From Spongilla lacustris (lineage: Eukaryota; Porifera; Demospongiae; Spongillida; Spongillidae): a stretch of DNA of 64,000 bases. A program made the position numbers and the translations under genes. Within the stretch, counting starts at the first letter, position 1. Every line of letters begins with the position of its first letter. The notes below the pieces were generated by a model. The model was not told where the DNA came from. It searched no databases and saw nothing but the letters and a program-made list of their open reading frames with translations. Where the stretch lies: the NCBI GenBank assembly GCA_949361645.1, contig OX442431.1:6080473-6144472 (forward strand). The letters run 5' to 3'. Below, piece by piece: positions 35,301-51,633 of this stretch.

Positions 35301-38300
35301 TAGCACTGTAGTGAAGTTCAACTGTGTATAAGTCCTTACCTGTTGGGCCAAAACTTTGAGGGCCTAATACCTTTCACTGCTCTTACAGCAACTAGCCACA
35401 ATGAAGGTACACTGTAATTTAAAAGTAGTAATAACTTGTGTATCAGAAGCTTCGCGTGCCTGCTGTAAGAGCAGCAAGAGGTATTAGGCCCTCAAAGCTT
35501 TGGCCGAAACAGATAAGGACGTATACAATGTGGCAAAACAGTTGAACTTCACTAGAATGCTAAACCATACCTGCACCTCAGAGCAAGCCCAGGACATTAG
35601 ACATTAATGTGTGTATGTGGGTGTGTGATTGTGTTGCCCATGCCACTACATGTTGCATTATCAGCTTTTGTGCCATTTCATTTACCCACCTAATAGATTA
35701 TCATCAAATATGACCTTTTTAATGCCCACCTGGGGTTGTGGTTAATGACATAGAGGGTTTATAAGGTTAACTGACTGTTTGGCTGGAGTATCGGGCTTCA
35801 GCCAGCCATTTTGAAAGCAGATTGCACTGCCATGGTAACCAGTATTATCACGCCTTATCCCCTGGTTCATTCCCAGCAACTGTAGTGACTGCCTGACAAG
35901 CTGCCACCATCTCCTCATGGAGTCCATCCAAAAAGCAACCCATGAACTCCTCGGCGTCAACACAGCTAGGGTGATGGTACCCTTCTCTCCACACGAAGCA
36001 CCCTTCTCCTCCCACATAGCACCCTACTCCCACACATAGCACTCTCTCCACACAGCACCCTTCTCCCCGCACTCTCCACACAGCACCTTTCTCCCCGCAC
36101 ATAGCACTCTCTCCACACGAAGCACCCTTCTCCCCCACATAGCACTCTCTCCACACGAAGCACCCTTCCCCACATAGCACCCTTCTCCCCCCACATAGCA
36201 CCCTACTCCCACACACAGCACTCTCTCCACACGAAGCACCCTTCTACCCCCACATAGCACCCTTCTCCCCCCACATAGCACCCTTCTCCCCCCACATAGC
36301 ACCCTTCTCCCCCCACATAGCACCCATCTCCCCCCACATAGCACCCTTCTCCCCCCACATAGCACCCTTCTCCCCCCACATAGCACCCTTCTCCCCCCAC
36401 ATAGCACCCTTCTCCCCCCACATAGCACCCTTCTCCCCCCACATAGCACCCTTCTCCCCCCACATAGCACCCTTCTCCCCCCACATAGCACCCTTCTCCC
36501 CCCACATAGCACCCTTCTCCCCCCACATAGCACCCTTCTCCCTCCACATAGCACCCTACTCCCACACACAGCACTCTCTCCACACAGCACCCTTCTGCCC
36601 ACACAGCACCCATCTCCCCACACAGCACCCATCTCCCCACACAGCACCCATCTCCCCACACAACACCCTTCTCTCACCACACAGCACCCTGGAGTAGAAC
36701 TGTGTACTTGATGGACAACTTATTGTGCGAACATCCATTTATGATTGTATTTTTATTTATTTGAATGACCCTTTGTTACCTAATTACAAAGGTAGGAAGT
36801 CCCTAGCCAGATGGCCCTGGAGATCAATCAGACCAGTGTTATGTTCAACACCCTGTTTGTATGTGAACTCTGGACAGGCTCACAGCAATAGTGGGAAGCC
36901 AATCTTAATAAGGTGTCCTAGCTGGGCCCCAGCACCCTAATTCCTAGAGCTACTACTACTAAGCTACAATTTTGTACTGAGCAATCAAACTTGCTGAAAT
37001 ATGATCTCAGCATTTGTGGTTTACAATTCCAGCTGCATTTTGTCTAGTAAGCCGTATAAGGCAATAGTAGTCTACACCCATAGAACAGATTCATATCAGT
37101 AGGTGTGATGAATAGTCAATTCTGGTTTTGGTGACTCGGAACTTCCCCCAATATATGTGCAGTGAACATGCACGCTCGGACCATAGATCTATTCTTCTTT
37201 GTAAAAGATAACCATTAAAGTTTCCTTGTAAAAGCATTAAATACTGAACATAACTGATACAAAGTTAACAATTCATTACGGCAGGTTTATGCATGTATTA
37301 ATACACGCGAAGACTAGTACTATGAATTATTGACAATCCAAACAGGTCCCTACAAAACTACAATCATTTATATGATTGCACACTGACTTTTTACTCTAAA
37401 CAACCGAAATATAATAGCGCGCAGCACAGTTGAACTCAAGGATGCTTCCTATAGCTAATCGCAGCGTACATGTAGGTTACAATGTATTGTGCCCCGCCCC
37501 CATTGCCATCACGATGATAAGCGATCCTAGCAGGAATGGAGCATCTTGCAGGAAAGATAATCTTATAAGCTGCAGCTTATATTAGCTTTAATATTAACGA
37601 GGCATAGCCTTATATATTATGATATTGGATTTTGTGTTCATTGAATGATTGATCAAGTGCATGCATGTTTGGTTGTCAGTCATTACAGGTTGACATCCCA
37701 TCAGTGATTCCCCTATGACACTTATGTAAAACCATGCATAACTGTTGGCCTAGTGTATCAGCACACTGAGCAAGTGGTCATGACATCAGGAGATGTGTGG
37801 TTTTCACTATAGGTTGATATCTAGCTTCCTCAAGAAATAGCCTGGGGACCAACTATGCCTTTGTGACACACTCTGAACCCAATGACACTTATGTAAAACA
37901 ATGCATAACTGTTGGCCTAGTGTATCAGCACACTGAGCAAGTGGTCATGACATCAGAAGATGTGTGATTTTCACTATAGGTTGATATCTAGCTTCCTCAA
38001 GAAAGGCCTGGGGACCAACTATGCCTTTGTGACACACTCTGAACCCAATGACACTTATGTAAAACAATGCATAACTGTTGGCCTAGTGTATCAGCACACT
38101 GAGCAAGTGGTCATGACATCAGAAGATGTGTGGTTTTCACTATAGGTTGATATCTAGCTTCCTCAAGAAAGGCCTGGGGACCAACTATGCCTTTGTGGCA
38201 CACTCTGAATCCAATGGCTCTTATGTAAAACCATGCATAACTGTTGGCCTAGTGTATCAGCACACTGAGCAAGTGGTCATGACATCAGGGGGATGTGTGG

Positions 38301-41300
38301 TTTTCACTATAGGTTGATATCTAGCTTCCTCTACTAGTGACAGCCAACATTCCTAATTGCAATAAGAGATGCACATGAGAAACAATTAAATAAGCCAGGC
38401 ATGTCCTTCATTGGTATTCTTTCTTTTCTTTTGTCTTGCCCTCTTGCAGGCCGGACCAATAGCCTGAACAGTCTTTCCATCATTCACAATCCTCGAGTGT
38501 TTAGAGTCACGTGTTAGGGGCTCCTACATAGGAGGTGTGGCCTGCAGGTAAGTGGCTCACTATGTAGGGCACATGCACACACAGGTGATCCAGCATATAT
38601 GGCTCTCTGTGTAGACGAACTTAGGTTTCACCAATCTATCATAATCAAACTTGTTTGATAGTACAACAAAATCTCTTTTTAAAAAACAATGCAACACATT
38701 GGACAGCCATGTGTAATACAACTACAATAACAAAAGCACAATCACACGAAGGCAACAAGAATCAAAGTACACTTTTCAGAATAGTTTCATATAACTTCAT
38801 ATCACTCATTGAATGAGAAGGTCACATTGGAACCTACTGAGGGGGTAGGCAGCATAGAGTAAATGAAATGGCACATACAGACCACTAGCACAACACATAC
38901 ACACACATACACATACACACATATGTAAATGGACCATGTACCTAATGGATTAACTTAGCTAAAGAGTAATTCTTAATGGATCACAATGGCCCCTGCTACC
39001 AACATAACATTAGTCTGGTCTGACTGCCCAAACGCCCCCCTCCCCCCTTACCCCCCAATCCACCCAAAGACACACCCACAACAAGCTGTGGCCTGTGGAC
39101 CAGATCGAGATGCTGTCCACATGGCGCCCCTAGCATTTCTGGAAGGGGCCAGGATAGGGTAAGGGGGGGCCATACCAGACAGATTGGTTTAGCCACACTT
39201 GAGGATAAGCCCATAGCCAAAATATAATTTCCCCAAGAGTAGCATATAATACCTTAATCTCTAGTGACATGAACAGATCAAGTGCATATAGTGTGAGCCT
39301 GGAGCAGGGGTAGGTGTAAAGGCCAGCATACATGGCGACTTCTAGTTGATTTGGACAAATCTGCAAACCATCAGTAAACTAAACAATTACAGAACTTGCA
39401 TGCAACAAGTAGGCAGTAGGCATGCAGGAAGTCCCATGTATACCGACCTTTAGGGTCACCATAAATCATATTCATTTAGGTGGTAGGACTATCATAAAAG
39501 TTATGAAAGCTGAAAAAAAAATGCTATAGGTAACACCCTAGTGTGTGGCGTTTAATGCATATTCCTACGTGCACAGTAGTATGGACACCTGAGAAAGAAA
39601 ACAGTGATTAACAGGAACATCTCAAGCTTTAATATATACTCCATACTCCAGTGTAAACCTTGTGTCAGCTGCTATCATAATTTCCCACACCACAGGCATC
39701 TCAATTAGATCACTGCACAGCTGCAATACACAGGTAGGCTGATATGGTGTACATTGGTCTAATAGTTGCACAATTCTGTTCTCCAGTGACCTTCCTTTAA
39801 TATTGTGCACTGAAAACAGCAAGTTACCCTAAGCTTATAGACACTATTGACAACAATCCAAGGCTTTAAAGTCAGTTAACTCAGTGGCTGACCACACCCC
39901 CAGGTGCAGCTATAAAACAGTGAACCCAATACACTCACAGTCAATAATCAGACTCCAAGAGAACTCTAGCCGTAATGCAGGCAATAGATGCTGGAGATAT
40001 AAAAGAACAAATAAAACAGTAATGTGCTGAGCTGCTGCATACCAGCATGGGATGCCTGCACATAAGCACTAATAATTATTATATAGGTCACAATACCTAT
40101 AATTGCATACCTTCTGTACAGTTCCTGTTTGGTATTGGAGTGTCTTGGCTGGGATTCCATTCAAAAAAAATGCTGCATATTTTTGACAAAACACTTGCAT
40201 GTATAAATTAGCCACAATTGAAATGTGCTTACATGTCATTGTTGATAAATTTCCTTCCTTGAACGATGTATCATATATTTTGACATTTGGTAAAGGCTAC
40301 ATGTGACAGAAAAAAAGTGTTGTGCCATGAGTGTATGTGTGTGCATGGATGTGCGTGTATTTGCATAAATATATGTGTGAGTTTGTGTATGTGCTCTGTG
40401 TGTGCTGTGTTACAAGGTTTCTAGGTGCACAATTACTAGTTTCACATGCGTGCTAGGGCTTTGCCAATAGACAACAGCCCCCATCATCCACCCCTGAATA
40501 GTAGAAATGGGACTTCGGGATAAGTATATACATGTGTTCCAAATGTGGATGTTGATGTATGCATAGTCATGCATACACATGCATATCAGAACACTTTGTA
40601 GACCACACATACACCACACACACAGCTTACAGCTATACACAGCACACATGTACACAGCTTATTACATTGCACACAAGCACAACCACACACCTACACATAC
40701 ACACCCACACACAAGCACAACCACACACGTACACATACACACCCACACCCACACACACACACAAACATAGCCAAAAATGACAAGGCTCACATACATAGAC
40801 CTTTTGAAATACATGAAGACACAGCCCGCTGCTAACCTGTGTAGGTATACCTACACCACATGGATAGGTGTAAGGCCACTCCAAAGTCGACTTTAGTTTT
40901 CCATCCCCAGCTGCATGCTAAATATTTTTGAGGAAGGGTGGACAGGAAACTAAAGTGCAGTTCGGAGTGGCCTAATGCATCAGTTGCATGTAAGTCAAAA
41001 GTGCATGTTGGTGTCCACACACACACAATACACAAATTCATCCATCCCAGCTAAATGTAATACCGGCTACACCGGTATAGAATTGCAATGGACACTTACA
41101 TGTATACAAGTAGATCATAGTCTTTATTAGTTCCGTTTCATAGAAGAATGAACACCATTTGTCCTACGCACGCACTCATTATTTATTGCCAATATTGGTA
41201 TTCTGCCATTTTATATTCGGTGTTCCATTATAGCACTGGTTCGAAGAAAAGCATTTAGCCATAGAACAAGACACGTAATCACAGACCATGCTGCATGCAC

Positions 41301-43215
41301 CCAGAAGCAAAGAACAACGTATTGATACCTGTACACACACCACATATATTACAACAGTTGAGTACATGTAGACACACACGCGCGCGCGCGCACATGCGCA
41401 CACTAGTCTAACGTACTTATTGATCGAGCTAGCTCAAGTTGAACGACTGCATGCACTGTGCTACATGGATCTCGTGATTTAAAGAAAAATCATGTGATAC
41501 GCCCTCCTGGGGGGCGAGGCATTAATGACATACGGTATGATACGCCATCTTTACAGAACAGTGCTTGGGTTTAGCGCGATTAATGGGCGATTATCGCGAT
41601 AATCGCCGCGATTAAAAAAATCGCGATATTATCGCGATATTTTCCACCCGGGAAAACAATCAAATCATTATAAGATACAAGCGTCAAACACTGCACATTG
41701 ACAATAACAAAAAACTAAAGTCTGGCTGGTATGCTACAGATTGATGGAGGAGCCGCGCGCCTGCATGCATTCGCGATAATGAATACATTTCAAAAATAAA
41801 TTAACATCATCGGCCAAAAAAGTGGGGGGGCAGCTGCCCCCCTTGCCCCCCCGGCTCCGCGGGCCCTGCCTTCTTTAGTGATTGGAGTTGGAATCAATGT
41901 TCTATTTATGGGTACTGCTCTGTTTTGTTGGTACTGCCTAAATCAATGGCTTATTAAAGAACCAATCAGTGAGAACCCTTTTAAGACTGTGTATCAAGTT
42001 TTGAAGTTTTCTTCAACACACAAAACTCCCATACATAGAAGTGCTTTGACATACTGGGACGATACGATGCCTTCAAGGCTTGATCTTGGTAAAAGCAAGT
42101 ACGGAGGTCCATTTTCAACAGAGGATGTTGAAGATGTGAAAACATTCTTTGCGACAGCTCTGGTCTTGGTTTCACTTGGAGGGTTCATTATGCTTAACTT
42201 CACAGTAAGCAAACACTGATGTTATTAATGCACGTTTGATATCTTGTCCCATTCCTTTTGTGCAGTAAACGTCGTGTTACAAAAATGATAAATATGCATA
42301 TGAAAAATAAATGCACACAGTTTGGGGTCATCAAGTTAATTATCACCAATTGTTCCTCAGTGACTATAAATTGTAGGGATAATCAATTATGGTGTTTGTA
42401 TGAATCAAACACTACACCTAATTTTACAACCTCTCTCATGCAGTTTGAGTCACTAATTATTCATGAAATGAATGACCCAAAATTGGGCAAGTTCTGCACC
42501 GTTGGTAGCCTTATTACCTCAGAACAACTACTCATTTTATTGGCAATTCCAACCTATGAATTGTTGATTTATCCAACTGTTCGCAACTACACACCACCCA
42601 TCATGAAAAGGATTGGTATTGGAATATTAATAGACATAGCAGCTGTGCTATCTGCTCTGATACTGGACTGGTACATGAACTTACATAAAACAAGCAATGA
42701 TGGTCAATTCAGTCAGTGCATTTTTGAGCAGAACATTACAGCAGATTCAACACCCTCTGCACTTGCGGCCATACCTATGGTGTTGGATGCAACAGCAGAG
42801 CTTCTTGTGACCATCGCAGGTATGCATTTTAATACGGTTTAAAAGCTCTGTGATAATATGCATGTGTGTACACCCAATCTTAGCACTGGAGTTCATATTT
42901 GCGCAGTCTCCATATGGTATGAGGAGCATGCTTGTTGGCACCTACTACACCATCCATGGGGTGTTTGCAATGGCGTCAGCCATAATTCCAGTAACACTCA
43001 ACTATAGCTGGCATAGGTACCAGTCATCTTGGAAAGCCAGCTGTGGGACTGTGTACTATTCTGTGATGACACTTGTGGGGTTTGCTTGCTTTGTTGCCTA
43101 TATTGTAATGGCAATAAGATATAAGAAGAGAGAAAGAGATGAGCATATTGAACAATACACGATTGTGGAGGACTATTATTCGAAACAAGTTGAAGGGCGT
43201 TATCAGGAAAACTAA
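32365..43215 (+). CDS. POT/SLC15-like proton-dependent transporter, first exon split by an 8.85-kb insertion
   Basis: This is a multi-pass plasma-membrane carrier of the POT (PTR2) family, whose members take up small peptides or related solutes with protons. Exon 1 runs from ATG 32365 (alternative 32452) and has LLDAGDYSVLNNIAGRIF, AGWIADARIGRYKVI (the loop motif after TM2) and FGMDQM (the family's FGADQF site). It reaches ...FPEYP-S at 33014. The frame resumes at 41874 with ...LVIGVGINVLF and ends at 42204. Later exons are about 42321-42819 (its start is uncertain; weak acceptor) and 42884-43215, with ALEFIFAQSP, the family's late conserved motif. Joined this way it would encode about 603 residues. 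No good splice pair removes the insert in frame, so this allele is probably disrupted. A weak GT at 32993 joined to AG at 41878 would stay in frame. Confidence 0.75.
35228..35600. repeat. Fold-back element, ~370 bp
   Basis: GAGGGCCTAATACC near 35360 pairs with GGTATTAGGCCCTC near 35482, and the pairing extends outward through GTGAAGTTCAACTG/AGTTGAACTTCAC to the CTTATGTCC/AGGACATTAG edges. A piece of the same element is embedded in the minisatellite at about 50759-50803. Confidence 0.7.
35852..35965 (-). pseudogene. Orphan exon resembling the USP10 ubiquitin-protease domain
   Basis: The minus strand, from an AG acceptor just above 35965 to a GT donor below 35852, encodes VDAEEFMGCFLDGLHEEMVAAC. 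This closely matches the DAEE(Y/F) helix region of USP10-type deubiquitinases, near the start of the catalytic domain. No neighbouring catalytic exons (Cys box or His box) were seen on this strand nearby. It lies inside the POT-splitting insertion and abuts the 21-bp minisatellite. Either it is a captured gene fragment or the other exons are too far or too diverged to see. Confidence 0.5.
35998..36690. repeat. 21-bp minisatellite (CCCTTCTCC...CACATAGCA)
   Basis: About 14 nearly identical 21-bp units (core CATAGCACCCTTCTCCCCCC) lie at about 36244-36546, with diverged flanking units giving about 30 in all. Because the unit is a multiple of three, all minus-strand frames stay open; they are not genes. 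Confidence 0.9.
36691..37716. other. Non-coding stretch
   Basis: Nothing is recognised beyond scattered AT-rich sequence. It is part of the POT-splitting insertion. Confidence 0.35.
37717..38335. repeat. Tandem repeat, ~166-bp unit, about 3.7 copies
   Basis: Units start at about 37717, 37884, 38050 and 38215 with CTTATGTAAAACMATGCATA. They share GGCCTAGTGTATCAGCACAC and GTTGATATCTAGCTTCCTC and differ at a few percent of positions. Short frames across them are repeat artefacts. Confidence 0.85.
38336..41560. other. Non-coding stretch with one small MITE and CA-rich tracts
   Basis: No gene is recognised. It contains a MITE at 39317-39452, CA-rich sequence at about 40590-40765 and a (CG)n/(CA)n patch near 41372-41403. 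It is the remainder of the POT-splitting insertion. Confidence 0.35.
39317..39452. mobile_element. 136-bp MITE with TAAAGG...CCTTTA ends
   Basis: TAAAGGCCAGCATACATGGC and the right end CATGTATACCGACCTTTA form imperfect 20-24 bp inverted repeats. A second copy lies at 61094-61695, itself interrupted by another element. Confidence 0.65.
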
Positions 43216-44199
43216 TGGCTTTGCACATGTAGAGGTACTTGTGTGCCACATGCACTGAGGAAATTTATATAGGAATTGAATTTGTGTTGCTATGATAAAT
43301 ATGTTTCCACATGCTTGTTTTAGATTGCCATAACTTTTCCCACTGGGAATTACTGCTACTTATCTAATAAGTACAATAAATAGTACCTACTAGTTTTTGC
43401 TCAGCATTATATTTTTGTTTGATGACTTTTAAGGTTGTGGTTAGCCCTAACCACATCGTATATAAAATCATCAGACCTATACAACCTACACGAGATACCC
43501 AGTATTAAAACAATTTTGTACTGATATATCATTGCATTACCTCTTACACAATTGTTGTTCTACTTCTAAACCAATTTAATTTTTGCTTCATACAATTTTT
43601 AAGTCGATGCATACTGTACACGTCTAGTACATGTACCACACAATATCACAAACCAGCTGGACAACTTTTTGTTACCCTTCAGTACTGTCCCTGCTCATCC
43701 TCTTCTCGATACAGTAAAAAAAACCTCCCAATAAGCCTCTTTCATCACGTGAGCATATTCTTGAGTTTCCCACGTACGTACTCGACTCCAGTTATCCATA
43801 GATCTCCGAGTCGTGGATATATAGCAAGCCCTATCCCATACATCATGTTTATCTTTAGAACTGAAAGCGTGCGCAAACTTCAAATTGAACTTCGTGCGCT
43901 AAAAAAAAAGAATGTATTTACGCATTTGTATGATGACGTCATACTGGTGATTATTGCATAACAGAGGTAGGATCATTGCATTGTATTCTCTATTTTGCTA
44001 CTTTCTATTTAAGTTTTCTAAATTGTCATATTAATATTATTATTACACGCGATATTACAATTGTATATTCATGAGTGTGTGAGACACTGAAAAAAAAGGG
44101 AAAGGAAAAGCGAACACATTCAACAGATGCAAGCAGATCAGTCTATTTCTGGATCGTCGTAGCAGCTGCTGACCTGCAACATGAGAAATGGTTCAGTGA

Positions 44200-44236
<37 letters not shown>

Positions 44237-44825
44237 GGGACATCTGGAAATACTCTGCAAATGAACACCACACCCACAACTTGTGACCAAATGGGTGTAA
44301 CATATGTATGCATATGAATTGATCTATTAGCAAGTGCCTATATTGATTTTACATCAGGTTCTCGGCTTCAAGATCAGGCCCTGTGGTGTTTGCTTTTTTA
44401 CTCAAATATTTTACACCGGTGTTCTGTGTAAATCGAATTTATTTTTGGTCAAACACACTTTGAAAATTAGTCATTCGCATCGTAAAATACATTTTCAGGT
44501 AGCCCACCTATTGATGTCATTTCTAGCCTCTTAACTGCAGTAACAGGAGCCAAGTTATCCACAAGTTATCTTGGGCATTATTCATTTCCTGCGTAGCAAT
44601 ATATGCTACCTAACTCCAGGAAACAAATACCACACAGATACACCATGGATGTGAATAATTAATGCTTTTAAAACTTGGCCCTGGTAGTAGGATTTAATGT
44701 CAAGAGGATTGCTAATTTTGTGATCGTTTAGAACTGTCCAGATCACTTCTTTTGAAGTGTTGTTAAACTTTTTAACCCAATGAAGACCATCTGAAGTACA
44801 AACAATGTGGAGTTAGTGCACTCAC
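43216..44825. other. Intergenic stretch between the POT gene and eIF4H
   Basis: This holds the 3' flanks of the two convergent genes. It contains a (GT)n tract at about 44203-44234. An AATAAA at about 43375 is a plausible polyadenylation signal for the POT gene. Nothing else is recognised. Confidence 0.4.
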
Positions 44826-48920
<4,095 letters not shown>

Positions 48921-49165
48921 CTTCTTTCAACTCGAACAAACGAAGTTTTATACAATCGGTTAGGCACGTGGTAAGGTTAACTCTTTGAGCAATGTGCACG
49001 CCCAATAACTCGTTGTGTGGCATTAAATAGGCGTAATACGCGGTGCCTGGGAAGTTTAAAGCTTGCAGCAGCTGGTGGTCAAGTGAGCAGGATTCAGTTT
49101 GTGTTCTACCAGCCTTTAAAATATAATAGTTTTAGGGAGACGGAAGTAACGGAGGAGGCCGGGTG

Positions 49166-49881
49166 CAGTGGCGGATCCAGGAATTCGGTGAGGGGGGGGG
49201 GGTCCGATATGAATAATAGATGAGGGGAGGGGCGCGCACCATTTTTTTGTGCATGTTATTCCATAGAGAGATTGCATGGATCACTTGCACTCAGTTGAAC
49301 TTAAGTTCTTTTTCCCAGGCTTATGTGGATTTTAAATGGGTGTGTTTAATCTGTCAGTTTCGTCAGATTTGTACGTGCGCTTAGTTACTTCGATACTTGA
49401 GCCACTTAAAATTTGCATCATACGTATACTCAGATAACCTACATCAAGCAATGAACAGTATTCTATTTCGTCCCGTGTACATTAGCTGCATAAATCTTCA
49501 GCGGACCTATATACCCAGCAGTTTGAAAACCACCTAGCTCTTGGCACGTATATTAAAATGCTGGTCAAGTGAGTCATAGAAAAAAATCGCGGGAATCACA
49601 TAGGCGACGCATGCAATTTTACGCGTCGCCAGAGATAGTATATCGTCTCTATGTCACTAGCATTGTCGCGTGTACGAACGATGTCATTGTATGAAGTTAA
49701 ATAAGCTGGCTCCGCCCCCGCCCCCCCCCCCCCCCCCCCCCCCCCCCGACGCGTCGTCGAGGAACAATACACCGAGCACCTTTATGCGCAAGTGACTGGG
49801 GTATTAATTGTAATTATATTCATCATGGGTCCTGAGGGGGGGGTCCGGACCCCCATGACCCCCTTGCTGGATCCGCCCTTG
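49166..49881. mobile_element. 716-bp hAT-like element with CAGTGGCGGATCCAG end
   Basis: CAGTGGCGGATCCAG and the right end CTGGATCCGCCCTTG are inverted repeats with two differences. CGGGTG directly flanks both sides (49160-49165 and 49882-49887); a one-base change could hide an 8-bp duplication. Inside are a G run, a C run and no coding frame. It lies upstream of the eIF4H start. Confidence 0.75.
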
Positions 49882-50229
49882 CGGGTGCATCTTACTACTG
49901 CCGAATTTCGGTGAAATGTGGTAATTGAGTTCCGCTAAATTTAAACCCAGTACTGTAATTGCAAACGTACACTCCCCCCCCTCCCCCCCCCCCCCCCCCC
50001 CCCATTCATAGCCCGTTGTATATATCCCCCTAGTACACATCGGACAGTCCTGCATCAGCTGCATGTCCCAGAACCATTCTGTTCAGATTGCTCTAATCAA
50101 AGTCTAAACCGTCCTGGATTAAACGCTGATCCTTCCAGATACACATCCATACCTAATTATTCTGGTATCCCATCTCCTGCATCCCCATCTCCATATCCCT
50201 TCGAAACAAAACATTTCTTGTATATTTGA

Positions 50230-51598
50230 CCAACATAGAGTACATTATCCCCCTCCCTTTACTCTTCCCCATTCCGCCCCTACAGAGTACACCCCTACAG
50301 AGTACATCATCCCCCTCCCTTACCTCCTCCCCATTCCACCCCTACAGAGTACATTATCCCCCTCCCTTACTCTTCCCCATTCCACCCCTACAGAGTACAT
50401 TATCCTCCCCTTACTCCTCCCCATTCCACCCCTACAGAGTACATTATCCCCCTCCCTTACTCTTCCCCATTCCGCCCCTACAGAGTACATTATCCTCCCC
50501 TTACTCCTCCCCATTCCACCCCTACAGAGTACATCATCCCCCTCCCTTACCTCTTCCCCAGTCCACCCCTACAGAGTACATTATCCCCTCCCCTTACCTC
50601 CTCCCTATTCCACCCCTACAGAGTACATTATCCCCTCCCCTTACCTCCTCCCCATTCCACCCCTACAGAGTACATTATCCCCCTCCCTTACTCTTCCCCA
50701 TTCCGCCCCTACAGAGTACATTATCCTCCCCTTACTCCTCCCCATTCCACCCCTACAGACGTATACAGCATTTCTTCAAAGCCTTGGCCTAAACAGATAA
50801 GGACCTCCCCATTCCACCCCTACAGAGTACATTATCCTCCTCCCCTTACCTCCTCCCCATTCCACCCCTACAGAGTACATCATCCCCCTCCCTTACCTCC
50901 TCCCCATTCCACCCCTACAGAGTACATTATCCCCTCCCCTTACCTCTTCCCCATTTCACCCCTACAGAGTACATTATCCTCCCCTTACCTCCTCCCCATT
51001 CCACCCCTACAGAGTACATCATCCCCCTCCCTTACCTCCTCCCCATTCCACCCCTACAGAGTACATTATCCCCTCCCCTTACCTCTTCCCCATTTCACCC
51101 CTACAGAGTACATTATCCTCCCCTTACCTCCTCCCCATTCCACCCCTACAGAGTACATTATCCCCCTCCCTTACCTCCTCCCATTCCACCCCTACAGAGT
51201 ACATTATCCTCCTCCCCCTTACTCCTCCCCATTCCACCCCTACAGAGTACATTATCCTCCTCCCCTTACTCCTCCCCATTCCACCCCTACAGAGTACATT
51301 ATCCCCTCCCCTTACCTCCTCCCCATTCCACCCCTACAGAGTACATTATCCTCCTCCCCTTACTCCTCCCCATTCCACCCCTACAGAGTACATTATCCCC
51401 TCCCCTTACCTCCTCCCCATTCCACCCCTACAGAGTACATTATCCTCCTCCCCCTACTTCCTCCCCATTCCACCCCTACAGAGTACATTATCCCCTCCCC
51501 TTACCTCCTCCCCATTCCACCCCCTACAGAGTACATTATCCTCCTCCCCTTACTCCTCCCCATTCCACCCCTACAGAGTACATTATCTCCTCTTTGCC
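50230..51598. repeat. Minisatellite, ~44-48 bp unit, about 29 copies
   Basis: The unit is built around CCATTCCACCCCTACAGAGT followed by ACATTATC and a CT-rich stretch of variable length. Each unit contains a splice-acceptor-like CCCCTACAG. One unit is interrupted at about 50757-50806 by unrelated sequence. Open frames across it are repeat artefacts. It ends directly at the capping-enzyme exon. Confidence 0.9.
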
Positions 51599-51633
51599 CT
51601 GCCCTCCTCCCCAGGCTGGACACATTGACTCAC

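Larger units (their letters stand above)
34071..41655. repeat. Inverted pair of TCGCGATA-rich blocks
   Basis: GTGGAAAAAATCGCGATAAT at 34071 is mirrored by ATTATCGCGATATTTTCCAC ending near 41655. Each block is about 55-90 bases of overlapping ATCGCGAT/GGCGATTAATCGCC palindromes. The pair nests inside the 33015-41868 insertion. They could be the ends of a second 7.6-kb element or two independent small elements. Confidence 0.5.
33015..41868. mobile_element. 8.85-kb insertion with 14-bp terminal inverted repeats splitting the POT exon
   Basis: Left end CAGGGCCCGCGGAG and right end CTCCGCGGGCCCTG are perfect inverted repeats. CCTTC directly abuts both ends (33010-33014 and 41869-41873), a 5-bp direct repeat. 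Taking out the insert plus one CCTTC fuses the two exon halves in frame within a predicted membrane segment region. Both subterminal regions contain a GTGGGGGGGCAG string. No transposase frame is recognised inside. It contains fold-backs, two minisatellite-like arrays and one USP10-like exon, so it may be composite. CAGGG ends resemble hAT, but hAT should leave 8 bp, so the class is open. Confidence 0.65.

Noticed and set aside
36024..36680. 218-residue frame of repeated cysteine/glycine units on the minus strand
   Set aside because: The 21-bp unit keeps all frames of that strand open. There is no signal peptide, no splice context and no matching protein family.
35998..38335. CRISPR-like or regularly spaced array
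   Set aside because: The repeats are contiguous minisatellite or tandem units without unique spacers, in an animal genome.
50226..50792. 188-residue proline-rich frame in the minisatellite
   Set aside because: It is a by-product of tandem units. Unit length varies by bases not divisible by three, so the frame breaks in other parts of the array.
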